Part shown: positions 1-5,426 of the stretch, piece after piece | Layout: each line of letters starts with the position of its first letter | Numbering within the stretch: the first letter of the stretch is position 1 | Origin: a virus | Length of the DNA: 20,141 nt | IMG/VR virus record: IMGVR_UViG_3300047317_000106 | Location: 1-20,141 of that record | Direction: 5' to 3' (one strand) | Notes under the pieces: model-generated | Database searches by the model: none | Told to the model about the DNA's origin: nothing | Seen by the model: only the letters and a program-made list of their open reading frames with translations | Position numbers and translations under genes: made by a program

Positions 1-1
1 C

Positions 2-529
2 ATGGCGCGCATCGAGCAATCAGAACTTCGCCCTATGTCCGACTTTGTGCTCGGCATCATGCAGCAGATGGAGCTTCAGAGCGCCATGCGTCCCGTTAGA
101 GGCAATTGGACCGACTGCTTCGACGCGCTCCGGCACAACTATCGTGTCTACGGCGAAGCCGTCGAGCGCGGCATCGTCGGATGGAGTGATCGTTACGACC
201 CATATGTCATCGCTGACTGGGTGATGATCTTCACGCCGATTGAAGCGGCCATCTGGAGTGACATTCGATCCTACGGACTGCCGTTCTGGCCGCAATTCCC
301 AGTCGGCCGCTATGTCGTCGACTTCGCCGATCCCGTTCGCAAGATCGCACTCGAATGCGATGGCGCCGCGTACCACGATCCCGTCAAAGACCGCGCGCGC
401 GATGCAGCGCTCGAAAAGATGGGCTGGACCACATACCGGATTCCGGGCCGTGAATGCTTCGAAGAGCACGTGACTATCCGTCGCTTGGATGGCACATCGT
501 TCAAGTTGGGAGACCTTCGTCATGCGTGA
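2..529 (+). CDS. DUF559 / Vsr-like PD-(D/E)XK endonuclease-fold protein (5' end uncertain)
   Basis: The C-terminal half (residues about 78-160) reads as a DUF559 domain, a small restriction-endonuclease-like fold related to very-short-patch repair nucleases. Visible landmarks are the leading Glu (E81 in TPIEAAIW), the core VGRYVVDFADP with D107, the ALECDG strand with E118 and D120, then a helix and the strand WTTYRIPG. This D...ExD arrangement fits a metal-dependent nuclease site. Residues 1-77 are not recognised. The ATG at base 2 lies at the window edge, so the true start may be upstream; another in-frame ATG is at 35. The last 8 bases overlap the start of the replication initiator, so it is probably co-transcribed and translationally coupled with the replication genes. 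A role in DNA processing or host DNA attack is inference. The family match is good; function in this phage is unknown. Confidence 0.75.
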   Translation: MARIEQSELRPMSDFVLGIMQQMELQSAMRPVRGNWTDCFDALRHNYRVYGEAVERGIVGWSDRYDPYVIADWVMIFTPIEAAIWSDIRSYGLPFWPQFPVGRYVVDFADPVRKIALECDGAAYHDPVKDRARDAALEKMGWTTYRIPGRECFEEHVTIRRLDGTSFKLGDLRHA

Positions 530-1457
530 TTACTCGAAGGTAAGCCCGAAATTCTGGATCGGAGATACCGGCAAGAAGTTGAAGAAGGCGGGCGCCGAAG
601 CGGTTGTAGTCGGTCTTTACCTGATGACTTCACCGCACTCGAACATGCTCGGCCTGTACTACCAGCCCGAATTGCTGATCGCTCACGAGACCGGATTGGG
701 CTTCGAAGGGGCTTCGAAGGGGCTTCGAAGCTGTATCGAATGTGGATTCTGTGCCTACGACCCCAGTTCCGAAATGGTTTGGGTGTTCGAAATGGCGAGT
801 TACCAGATTGCAGAGAGCCTTTCTGCGAACGATAAGCGATCTGTCGGTGTCCAGAACGAATACAACGCACTTCCTGAAAACCCTTATCTGGCGGGCTTTT
901 TCGACAAATATCAGACGGCCTTCAACCTCACGAAAAAGAGGGAAATGAAGGCTTTTGACCCAAGCCCCTCGGAAGCCCCTTCCAAGCCCCATCGAAGCCA
1001 AGAGCAGGAACAGGAGCAGGAACAGGAACAAGAGCAGGAACAAAACCCATTGTCGATTTCGAATCCGAAGTCGCACGTCGCCGACGAGATTTTCGCGTAC
1101 TGGCAAAAGCGCATGGACTCACCGCGCTCGAAGCTTGACGACAAGCGACGCAAGGCGATCAAGCGCGCTCTCGACATGGGGTACTCGCCCGCTGAACTGT
1201 GCAAGGCGATCAGGGGCTGCTCTCTGACGCCGCACAACATGGGCAAGAACGACCGCGGCGAAAAGTACAACGGCGTCGATTTGATCTTCCGCAGCGCGGA
1301 CCAGATCGACCGCTTCATCGCCAACGACACGACACCCCCGCGCGCCAATGGGCAAGCGAGCGGCGTACTGGCGCACAACGAGGCTGTCATGGCTGCATTC
1401 CTCGCCGACACGACGGCCACAGCGCACGACCCGATGACCATCGACATGGAGCACTGA
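522..1457 (+). CDS. O-like phage replication initiation protein
   Basis: This 311-residue protein looks like a phage replication initiator. The N-terminal part (residues about 1-105: FWIGDTGKKLKK, then alternating helix/strand up to VWVFEMASYQI) resembles the winged-helix DNA-binding domain of phage O/DnaD-type proteins. Residues 161-174 are seven Glu-Gln dipeptides forming a linker. The C-terminal domain (about 186-266: IFAYWQKRM, RRKAIKRALDMGYS, AIRGC, then a YNGVDLIFR strand and IDRFI) is a pattern common at the C-terminus of phage replication proteins. I chose the ATG at 522 because it follows a GGGAGA Shine-Dalgarno at 508-513 and overlaps the upstream stop by 8 bases; an in-frame ATG at 489 lacks such support. 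The next gene encodes a probable helicase loader, mirroring lambda O-P order. The coding DNA also carries 11-bp repeats annotated separately as a candidate origin. Confidence 0.75.
   Translation: MRDYSKVSPKFWIGDTGKKLKKAGAEAVVVGLYLMTSPHSNMLGLYYQPELLIAHETGLGFEGASKGLRSCIECGFCAYDPSSEMVWVFEMASYQIAESLSANDKRSVGVQNEYNALPENPYLAGFFDKYQTAFNLTKKREMKAFDPSPSEAPSKPHRSQEQEQEQEQEQEQEQNPLSISNPKSHVADEIFAYWQKRMDSPRSKLDDKRRKAIKRALDMGYSPAELCKAIRGCSLTPHNMGKNDRGEKYNGVDLIFRSADQIDRFIANDTTPPRANGQASGVLAHNEAVMAAFLADTTATAHDPMTIDMEH
697..730 (+). repeat. Iteron cluster A: three 11-bp direct repeats, (G/T)GGGCTTCGAA
   Basis: Three copies of (T/G)GGGCTTCGAAG start at 697, 708 and 719, exactly 11 bp apart, inside the initiator gene. 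Each contains the palindrome CTTCGAAG (701-708, 712-719, 723-730). Because 11 is not a multiple of 3, successive copies are read in different frames, so the encoded peptide is not repetitive. The repetition is therefore at DNA level. Spacing close to one helical turn is what stacked initiator binding sites would show. Confidence 0.7.
962..999 (-). repeat. Iteron cluster B: four 11-bp repeats of AAGCCCC, complement of GGGGCTT
   Basis: AAGCCCC starts at 962, 973 and 984, and a shortened AAGCC at 995: four units at an exact 11-bp period. AAGCCCC is the reverse complement of GGGGCTT, the core of cluster A, so the two clusters point towards each other across about 230 bp. The four bases between cores vary (TCGG, TTCC, ATCG). 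The last unit (ATCGAAGCC) is close to the complement of the cluster A unit. As in cluster A, the period breaks the reading frame. Confidence 0.7.
1002..1043 (+). repeat. Hexanucleotide tandem repeat (GARCAR) x7 coding for Glu-Gln repeats
   Basis: Seven six-base units of the form GA(G/A)CA(G/A) lie in frame in the initiator gene and encode (Glu-Gln)7. They begin two bases after iteron cluster B and form a flexible or helical linker between the DNA-binding and C-terminal domains. Units are interrupted by G/A third-position variation, which lowers slippage. Gain or loss of a unit would change linker length without breaking the frame. Confidence 0.85.
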
Positions 1458-1460
1458 GCC

Positions 1461-2207
1461 ATGCAAAACGCCGACAAAGCCGAATTCGTCAAGACGCTGA
1501 ACCTCTGCTACGCGACACTGCTCAAGCCGCTGCCGCCGGTTGAGTCGCTCTCGCTCTGGTTCACGATCCTTGAGCCGTATTCGATCGAGCAGGTGCGCGC
1601 AGCGCTCTCGCAGCACATGCGCGAAAGCAAGTTCCCGCCGGTCCCAGCGGATGTCGTGACTCGCCTGCCGAAGGAATCGGACGGACGGCCGGATGCGAAC
1701 GAAGCATGGGCAATCGCTCTGCGCAGCCGCGACGAGCGCGATACGGTGGTCTGGACTCAGGAATGCGCAGAGGCTTTCTCGATCGCATCCTCGGTGCTCG
1801 ACGGGGGCGATGAAGTTGGCGCGCGCATGGCGTTCAAGGCGGCGTACGAGCGGCTCATCGAAAAGTCCCGCGCTGCCGGTGCAAAGCCGCAATGGCTGAT
1901 GTCGTTGGGCCACGATCCGGCGCTGCGTGAGGCTGCGGCAAGCGACGCGGTACGCACTGGTCGCCTGTCGATCGAACATGCGCGCGTTGCGGTTCCGGCT
2001 TTGGCCGCGCCTCAGTCGACGGACGATCCACGCAAGGCGGAGGAAGGTCTCGCTCGCCTGCGCGCAATGGTTGGCGGCATCCCGAGCGCCGCCGAGAAGA
2101 TCGCTAGTGCACGCGCCGCGCAAGACGAACTGCAACGCAGCCTGCTCGAAATCGCGAAGAAGGCCGCGGCGCGCCGTGTCGCCGAATACCAGTCGGGCCG
2201 CGTATGA
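1461..2207 (+). CDS. Probable replicative helicase loader (P / G39P-like)
   Basis: This 248-residue protein follows the O-like initiator by three bases. Its N-terminus contains LWFTILEPY (residues 32-40), a helix beginning IEQVRAALSQHM, and FPPVPADVV (58-66). This Trp-Leu...hydrophobic helix...FPP pattern resembles the N-terminal domain of phage helicase loader/inhibitor proteins such as G39P and other P-type loaders. The rest is helix-rich, with a variable Ala/Arg-rich C-terminus (SAAEKIASARAAQDELQRSLLEIAKK) that may form a coiled coil. Known loaders bring the host DnaB helicase to the initiator-origin complex; that role is inferred from position and the N-terminal pattern. I see no AAA+ Walker motifs, so it is not a DnaC-type ATPase loader. 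The stop overlaps the next start as ATGA. Confidence 0.6.
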   Translation: MQNADKAEFVKTLNLCYATLLKPLPPVESLSLWFTILEPYSIEQVRAALSQHMRESKFPPVPADVVTRLPKESDGRPDANEAWAIALRSRDERDTVVWTQECAEAFSIASSVLDGGDEVGARMAFKAAYERLIEKSRAAGAKPQWLMSLGHDPALREAAASDAVRTGRLSIEHARVAVPALAAPQSTDDPRKAEEGLARLRAMVGGIPSAAEKIASARAAQDELQRSLLEIAKKAAARRVAEYQSGRV

Positions 2208-2518
2208 GCGACCAGACCAACGACTTCTGTGCGGCCTACGGCTGCCCAATGCTCGGCGTCTACGGCGTCAGTGGCAAGTGGTACTGCGCGTGTCATTTCA
2301 ACGTCAATCCGGCGCTCAACGACGCTGTGACGATGGAATTGCACCGGCAGAAAGTGTTGGTCGACCAGATCGTCGCGCTGCGTCGCGAAGGTTGCGCTAG
2401 CGGAAAGCTCGAAGGCGAATTGCTCGACATCACCCGGCAGATTGGCGCTCAGCCGCCTCTCGCACCCGTGACCGGCCCTACGCACGGCACGCCCCATTTT
2501 TCGGAGACAGATGCATGA
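2204..2518 (+). CDS. Small Cys-rich protein, possible zinc-binding
   Basis: The 104-residue product has a cysteine-rich N-terminus (C9, C14, C28, C30, H31 in FCAAYGC and WYCACHF) that could bind one metal ion, followed by a helix (residues about 41-82, NDAVTMELHRQKVLVDQ onward) and a short Pro-rich tail. I do not recognise the family. It starts in an ATGA overlap with the probable helicase loader and lies between it and the RuvC-like gene, so it belongs to the replication operon. A nucleic-acid-binding accessory role is possible but unproven. Confidence 0.65.
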   Translation: MSDQTNDFCAAYGCPMLGVYGVSGKWYCACHFNVNPALNDAVTMELHRQKVLVDQIVALRREGCASGKLEGELLDITRQIGAQPPLAPVTGPTHGTPHFSETDA

Positions 2519-2574
2519 CCACCACTACGCCCGCGCGCGAGGTTTCCGCAGGCCCTAAGGAGCAAGCATGCTGA
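2515..2574 (+). CDS. 19-codon mini-ORF linking the Cys-rich gene to the RuvC-like gene
   Basis: The ATG at 2515 overlaps the preceding stop as ATGA. The frame runs for 19 codons (MTTTTPAREVSAGPKEQAC) and stops at 2572-2574, just inside the RuvC-like gene that begins at 2568. The Shine-Dalgarno of the RuvC-like gene (AAGGAG at 2558-2563) lies within it. It probably acts, if translated, by keeping ribosomes moving to the next start rather than as a functional peptide. It has no recognisable family, and chance cannot be excluded. Confidence 0.3.
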   Translation: MTTTTPAREVSAGPKEQAC

Positions 2575-3053
2575 TCTGCGGAATAGACCCCGGCCTCACT
2601 GGCGCCGTCGCTTTCATCGATCACAACGGCTTGCGCTGCGTGTTTGATCTTCCGACGAAGCCGATTGCCGATGCTGGCCCTAAGGCACTCGTCAAACGCC
2701 AATGCGACGGCCGTGCGCTCGCCGCGCTGATGCGCGCTCACCATGCGGCTGATGAGCCGGCACTGGTCGTCATCGAGGACGTGCAGGCAATCGGCGGCAG
2801 TGCGATCCAGACCATGGGCTCGATGATGCACACCAAGGGGCTCATAGAGGGCGTGCTGGCCGCCAAGGGATACGACGTGGTGTTCGTGCGTCCGCAGGCG
2901 TGGAAGCGGTTCTACGGTCTGTCTGCAGACAAGGCTCAGTGCCTGGCTATGGCGAAGCAGCTTTACCCGTGCGATGACATTCGACTGGTGAAGCATCACA
3001 ACCGCGCTGAGGCTGCGTTGATCGCGCGTTACGGCATGAGGCATTTCGTATGA
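2568..3053 (+). CDS. RuvC-like Holliday junction resolvase
   Basis: This 161-residue protein has the RNase H-like fold signature of RuvC-type crossover junction endonucleases. The first strand is ICGIDPGLTGAVAF with catalytic D7. The central strand is ALVVIEDVQA with E70, followed by the helix GSMMHTKGLIEGVL. The C-terminal HHNRAEAALIARY segment carries E148 at the usual last acidic position (Asp in many bacterial RuvCs, often Glu in phage versions). Length is typical of phage RuvC-like proteins. It would act in the cytoplasm as a dimer, cutting four-way junctions made during replication or recombination before packaging. A clear AAGGAG site precedes the ATG, and the stop overlaps the next start as ATGA. 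Confidence 0.88.
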   Translation: MLICGIDPGLTGAVAFIDHNGLRCVFDLPTKPIADAGPKALVKRQCDGRALAALMRAHHAADEPALVVIEDVQAIGGSAIQTMGSMMHTKGLIEGVLAAKGYDVVFVRPQAWKRFYGLSADKAQCLAMAKQLYPCDDIRLVKHHNRAEAALIARYGMRHFV

Positions 3054-3322
3054 AAACTCTATCGATTCTCTTCGCCACAGCATTCCTTTGCGCATCGCTG
3101 CTTTCGGCGTGCGACCCGAGCGACGCCGAAGTCGACGCGACGCAAGATGCTCAGTGCGTGAAGTGGGGCGCGCCGCGCGGGTCGCACGACTACATCCAAT
3201 GCCGCGCGACACTCGCCGTCAACTACCACCGTGAGCAAGAGGCAAACGACAACTCAGCGGCCGCTGGCGTGGCGATAGGAATGGCCGCAGGAGCTGCTGC
3301 AAGCGCAGGAGCGCGGCGATGA
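3050..3322 (+). CDS. Small phage lipoprotein, predicted inner-membrane retained
   Basis: The N-terminus is a lipoprotein signal peptide: MKT, a hydrophobic core (LSILFATAFLCASL) and a lipobox LSAC with the lipidated Cys at residue 21. Asp follows at position +2, which in enterobacteria keeps lipoproteins in the inner membrane. The mature part is only 70 residues, with two more cysteines (in AQCVKWG and YIQCRA) that could form a disulfide, and an Ala/Gly-rich C-terminal stretch (AAAGVAIGMAAGAAASAG) resembling a glycine zipper. It overlaps both neighbours by ATGA and sits in the early region, far from any lysis gene, so an Rz1 spanin is unlikely. A superinfection-exclusion or membrane-modifying role is inference. 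Confidence 0.7.
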   Translation: MKTLSILFATAFLCASLLSACDPSDAEVDATQDAQCVKWGAPRGSHDYIQCRATLAVNYHREQEANDNSAAAGVAIGMAAGAAASAGARR

Positions 3323-3558
3323 ACATCCTCCAGCTCGCCGGCATGTTGCCCCGCGACCCTCAGTTCCGCGAATGGGCCGCCTCGCACGCCGAGGTCGAGC
3401 CGCTCACGGTCGACGAAGCAGCGGAGTTCATCCGCGTCGTCTGCCAGATCGATTCCCGCCGCGCACTCGCGACCGACAAGGACGCAGAGGCGCGGTTTCA
3501 TCAGTTCTTGCGCCGGCCCTTCGTAGCCTGGCGGGAACAGCAGGCCCAACCCGCATAG
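3319..3558 (+). CDS. Conserved-looking small phage protein, unknown function
   Basis: This 79-residue protein (MNILQLAGMLPRDPQFREW...) starts in an ATGA overlap with the lipoprotein gene. It is predicted mostly helical, with a block of acidic residues (VEPLTVDEAAEFIRVVCQI) followed by a basic end (RRALATDKDAEARFHQFLRRPFVAWREQ). I do not recognise a named domain. Codon usage matches its neighbours, and the tight overlap supports it being a real member of the early operon. The RRP..AWREQ ending suggests a possible partner- or nucleic-acid-binding helix, but this is weak. Confidence 0.65.
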   Translation: MNILQLAGMLPRDPQFREWAASHAEVEPLTVDEAAEFIRVVCQIDSRRALATDKDAEARFHQFLRRPFVAWREQQAQPA

Positions 3559-3568
3559 GAGACCCACC

Positions 3569-3823
3569 ATGGCAAGCGAAATCGATCAGCGCACCCGTCA
3601 TAACCACGAGGCAGCGATGCTGCACAACGACCGCCTCATCGCGGGCCACATCAACCAAGCGCCGCAGAAGGGTGATTTCGACGCTTGGGTTTGGCCAATG
3701 GCAGCAGATGCTGAACTGCAAGGCGAGCGCGAAGCCGCGGCGACAGGCGGACAATTGCCCGCCCCGCATAGCGAAGCCATCGACCGGGCTGCATACGATC
3801 GCTTCATGCGGAGCCTCGGCTGA
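3569..3823 (+). CDS. Small phage protein, unknown function
   Basis: The 84-residue product (MASEIDQRTRHNHEAAMLHNDR...) is preceded by a good AGGAGA Shine-Dalgarno at 3557-3562 and ends in a TGATG overlap with the next gene. It is hydrophilic and His-rich at the N-terminus (residues 10-31), has an aromatic patch FDAWVWPM near residues 37-45, and ends with a helix (EAIDRAAYDRFMRSLG). I see no domain I can name. Position argues for an early accessory function. Confidence 0.62.
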   Translation: MASEIDQRTRHNHEAAMLHNDRLIAGHINQAPQKGDFDAWVWPMAADAELQGEREAAATGGQLPAPHSEAIDRAAYDRFMRSLG

Positions 3824-4023
3824 TGTGCTACGCCAATCCCGCCGAATCCCTCGCCATCGCCCGAGCTCGCATGACGCCCGAGCAGTGGGCGAAGTTTGAG
3901 GCGGATTTTGAGCACTTCTGCGCGTATAGCGGGCTCTCTGACGGCAGCAACTCGGCGAAGGGAATCCGCGATGACGTGTTCGCCTGGGCCAAGTGGGCCT
4001 ATCTCTGCGGGAAGGGGCTGTGA
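3823..4023 (+). CDS. Small phage protein, unknown function
   Basis: This 66-residue protein (MCYANPAESLAIARARMTPEQWAKFEADF...) is compact, helical and rich in aromatics (W, F, Y), with three cysteines. It looks like a small soluble folded protein rather than a membrane one. It overlaps the upstream stop by one base (TGATG) and the downstream gene in the same way, so translation of the three small genes from 3569 to 4220 is probably coupled. No family was recognised. Confidence 0.6.
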   Translation: MCYANPAESLAIARARMTPEQWAKFEADFEHFCAYSGLSDGSNSAKGIRDDVFAWAKWAYLCGKGL

Positions 4024-4220
4024 TGCCACTACCGACATTCAAGCCGATGAACGGGCGCCCGGATCGCCTGCGCCTGAACTGCGAGACACCCGAAGCGCAG
4101 TCGGTCAGCGGCACGCGCGGCGGCCTGAAGAAGCTCGACGCGAACCAGATCGAGGCGATATGGGATGAAGTGCAGCTTCACACGCGGATGACATTTCGAT
4201 GGACGCCGCCGGGCAACTGA
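4023..4220 (+). CDS. Small phage protein, unknown function
   Basis: I place the start at the ATG in the TGATG overlap at 4021-4025, giving 65 residues (MPLPTFKPMNGRPDRLRLNC...). An in-frame ATG at 3993 lies within the upstream gene and has no separate support. The product is basic and polar, with a short amphipathic helix (KKLDANQIEAIWDEVQLHTRM) near residues 36-56. No known domain was recognised. It is the last gene of the tightly overlapping early string; a gap of about 70 bases follows. Confidence 0.55.
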   Translation: MPLPTFKPMNGRPDRLRLNCETPEAQSVSGTRGGLKKLDANQIEAIWDEVQLHTRMTFRWTPPGN

Positions 4221-4294
4221 GCACCACGCCACGCCGACGCGTACTCGGCCGCTGGTCCCTGCGATACGGGCAGCACTCACAACGGGGAATGACC

Positions 4295-4606
4295 ATGCGC
4301 CGCCGCAAACACCTGATGCCTTTGACGCTCGACAGCCTGCGCACGCACATGGCTCCGGGCAGGTCCTACACCTCGGTCATGCTCGCCTGCATCTTCGACG
4401 GCTCGCCCGCTGCCATCGCAGACATGCTGGAGACGCTCAGCGCGGCAGGCGATATTCGCAGCCACATCGCCTACCGCGAGACGCGGCCGGAGCGCCGCCG
4501 GTACTGGATCGCGCCTCCCAAGCGTCTCACGCCCGCGGAACGGGGCGAGTTGCGCGGCTACGACCTGATGCGCTTCCCGCGCCTCGCGATGGCCTCTCGC
4601 CGCTGA
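4295..4606 (+). CDS. Small basic protein with winged-helix-like fold, possible regulator
   Basis: From the ATG at 4295 the product is 103 residues: a basic start (MRRRKHLMPL), two to three helices (LTLDSLRTHMAPG, SYTSVMLACIF, SPAAIADMLETLSAAGDI), then a probable beta wing (RSHIAYRETR, RRRYWIAPP). This order, with a recognition-helix-like SPAAIADMLETLSAAGDI segment, fits a winged helix-turn-helix DNA-binding protein. GGGGA at 4284-4288 sits six bases before 4295, favouring that start; in-frame ATGs at 4289 and 4199 are alternatives, the latter overlapping the upstream gene. It is the last gene before the first TTCCCGCTGCCTA site, so a role in switching to late transcription is attractive but inferred. 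An accessory DNA-binding protein is the main alternative. Confidence 0.6.
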   Translation: MRRRKHLMPLTLDSLRTHMAPGRSYTSVMLACIFDGSPAAIADMLETLSAAGDIRSHIAYRETRPERRRYWIAPPKRLTPAERGELRGYDLMRFPRLAMASRR

Positions 4607-4608
4607 AA

Positions 4609-4621
4609 TTCCCGCTGCCTA
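4609..4621 (+). promoter_or_regulatory. Late-region intergenic motif, copy 1 (TTCCCGCTGCCTA)
   Basis: This 13-base word occurs again at 10596 and 16522, each time in the gap between a stop codon and the first gene of a new functional block. Here it starts three bases after the stop of the winged-helix gene and lies 33 bases before the GTG of the RMF-like gene. The next bases make TATGCT, resembling a -10 box, but there is no recognisable -35 element 16-18 bases upstream. A phage-specific promoter or regulator site is inferred. Confidence 0.6.
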
Positions 4622-4623
4622 TG

Positions 4624-4645
4624 CTTTCGGGCATCCACCCGAAGG
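4624..4645 (+). promoter_or_regulatory. Leader hairpin overlapping the Shine-Dalgarno of the RMF-like gene
   Basis: CTTTCGGG (4624-4631) can pair with CCCGAAGG (4638-4645) through eight pairs including one G-U, closing a six-base loop. The right arm contains most of the AAGGGAG Shine-Dalgarno (4642-4648) of the gene starting at 4655, so the fold would hide the ribosome site. There is no following T-run, so it is not a typical terminator. Confidence 0.5.
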
Positions 4646-4654
4646 GAGTAGAGC

Positions 4655-4828
4655 GTGCTGAGCCGCGAGCAGATCGAGCAACTGATGCGTGACGGTGCCG
4701 AAGCGTTTGAGAACGGCATGAAGCGTGAAAGCTGCCCGTACCCGCTCACGAGCGCACAGTTCGCCACCTGGACGCGTGGCTACCAGAACGCGGCGTTTGG
4801 CGCCGCAATGTCCTCACGGAGCGAATGA
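4655..4828 (+). CDS. RMF/CrpP-like small protein (GTG start)
   Basis: This 57-residue gene starts with GTG, seven bases after a strong AAGGGAG, and ends in an ATGA overlap with the next gene. The sequence (MLSREQIEQLMRDGAEAFENG, then KRESCPYPL, then ATWTRGYQNAAF) matches the layout of ribosome modulation factor and CrpP-type proteins: a G....A...G helix, a CPY motif (residues 27-29), then W..G(Y/W)..A (39-46). In bacteria RMF binds ribosomes and promotes 100S dimers; CrpP-like relatives have other proposed roles. Whether this one touches ribosomes is unknown. Its place at the head of the packaging block, behind the motif at 4609 and a hairpin over its ribosome site, suggests controlled expression. 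The match is to pattern and length, by eye. Confidence 0.72.
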   Translation: MLSREQIEQLMRDGAEAFENGMKRESCPYPLTSAQFATWTRGYQNAAFGAAMSSRSE

Positions 4829-5421
4829 TGACCGACAGCATCGAAGTTGCAGCAACCTCCCTTCCGCCCGGCGATGTTCCGGTAACACTCGCTCCGGAGG
4901 CTGGCACGGCCGCAGTGGGGGAGACAAGCACGGCTGCTGCTGCGGTTGCAGCGTCTGCCGATGCTTCTTCGACACCAGCTATCTCTCAGCCTTCGGAATC
5001 GACGTCTGAAGTCCCAAACGATGCACCCATCGAGCCCGCTGGCGCTGCTACGCCTGTGGCTGGTGACGTCCCAAACGTTGCGCCGGTTGTGGCCGAGCCT
5101 ACAACCGAGCTGGCCTCTGCACCGTCTGCCGCTGGCGCAGATACCACGTTGCCCATCGACGCAAGTTCGGCCGGTGAGCACCAGCTCATTGAGAACCCGG
5201 AGGCCTTGCCGGTGCCGCTGCATATGCGCGTCGCGCAGCATCTTGAAGCGATCTATTCGCTCACGCGCGATGCTACCGAGCAGCCGGTTACGACCGTCAC
5301 GCAGGAGGCCGTTGGCGTGAAGCAGCACATCGCCGAGGTCCTGCACAGCATCCAGAACGGTATCGACGTTCGCAGCGGCGAGCTCGTGCAGAAGCTCGAA
5401 GCGCTGTTCCACAAGCTGTAA
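4825..5421 (+). CDS. Pro/Ala/Ser/Thr-rich protein with helical C-terminus, unknown
   Basis: The 198-residue product has a long low-complexity region (residues about 10-125) of Ala, Pro, Ser, Thr and Val, probably disordered, with a repeated VPN(D/V)AP motif at 63-68 and 82-87. A helical C-terminal domain follows (about 130-198: HMRVAQHLEAIYSLTRD, VKQHIAEVLHSIQNGI, GELVQKLEALFHKL). No transmembrane segment or signal peptide is visible. It starts in an ATGA overlap with the RMF-like gene (a second ATG lies at 4828) and ends six bases before the small terminase gene. No family was recognised. The disordered arm plus coiled or helical end would suit a tethering or minor structural protein, but that is a guess. 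Confidence 0.68.
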   Translation: MMTDSIEVAATSLPPGDVPVTLAPEAGTAAVGETSTAAAAVAASADASSTPAISQPSESTSEVPNDAPIEPAGAATPVAGDVPNVAPVVAEPTTELASAPSAAGADTTLPIDASSAGEHQLIENPEALPVPLHMRVAQHLEAIYSLTRDATEQPVTTVTQEAVGVKQHIAEVLHSIQNGIDVRSGELVQKLEALFHKL

Positions 5422-5426
5422 TCGCC

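Larger units (their letters stand above)
697..999. other. Candidate replication origin inside the initiator gene
   Basis: Two facing clusters of 11-bp repeats (697-730 and 962-999) bracket a stretch that is unusually AT-rich for this genome: 781-960 is about 48% GC by hand count, falling to 45% in 901-960. Lambdoid phages carry their origin inside the O gene as iterons beside an AT-rich unwinding region; the layout here is analogous. The assignment is inference from repeat architecture, gene context and base composition. No binding or replication data are visible in sequence. Confidence 0.45.

Noticed and set aside
489-521. Earlier in-frame ATG for the initiator gene
   Set aside because: It has no Shine-Dalgarno and would extend far into the nuclease gene; 522 has GGGAGA at good spacing.
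1119-2249. Open reading frame of 376 codons on the minus strand over the initiator and loader genes
   Set aside because: The product is Arg-rich and featureless, and the plus-strand genes here have coherent operon spacing and recognisable patterns.
4199-4294. Longer N-terminus for the winged-helix protein
   Set aside because: The extension is Arg-rich and featureless, while GGGGA is well placed for 4295; it remains possible but less likely.
4609-4625. Standard sigma-70 promoter at the first motif copy
   Set aside because: A TAnnnT hexamer is present in all three copies but no TTGACA-like element occurs 16-18 bases upstream, so an ordinary promoter cannot be supported from sequence alone.
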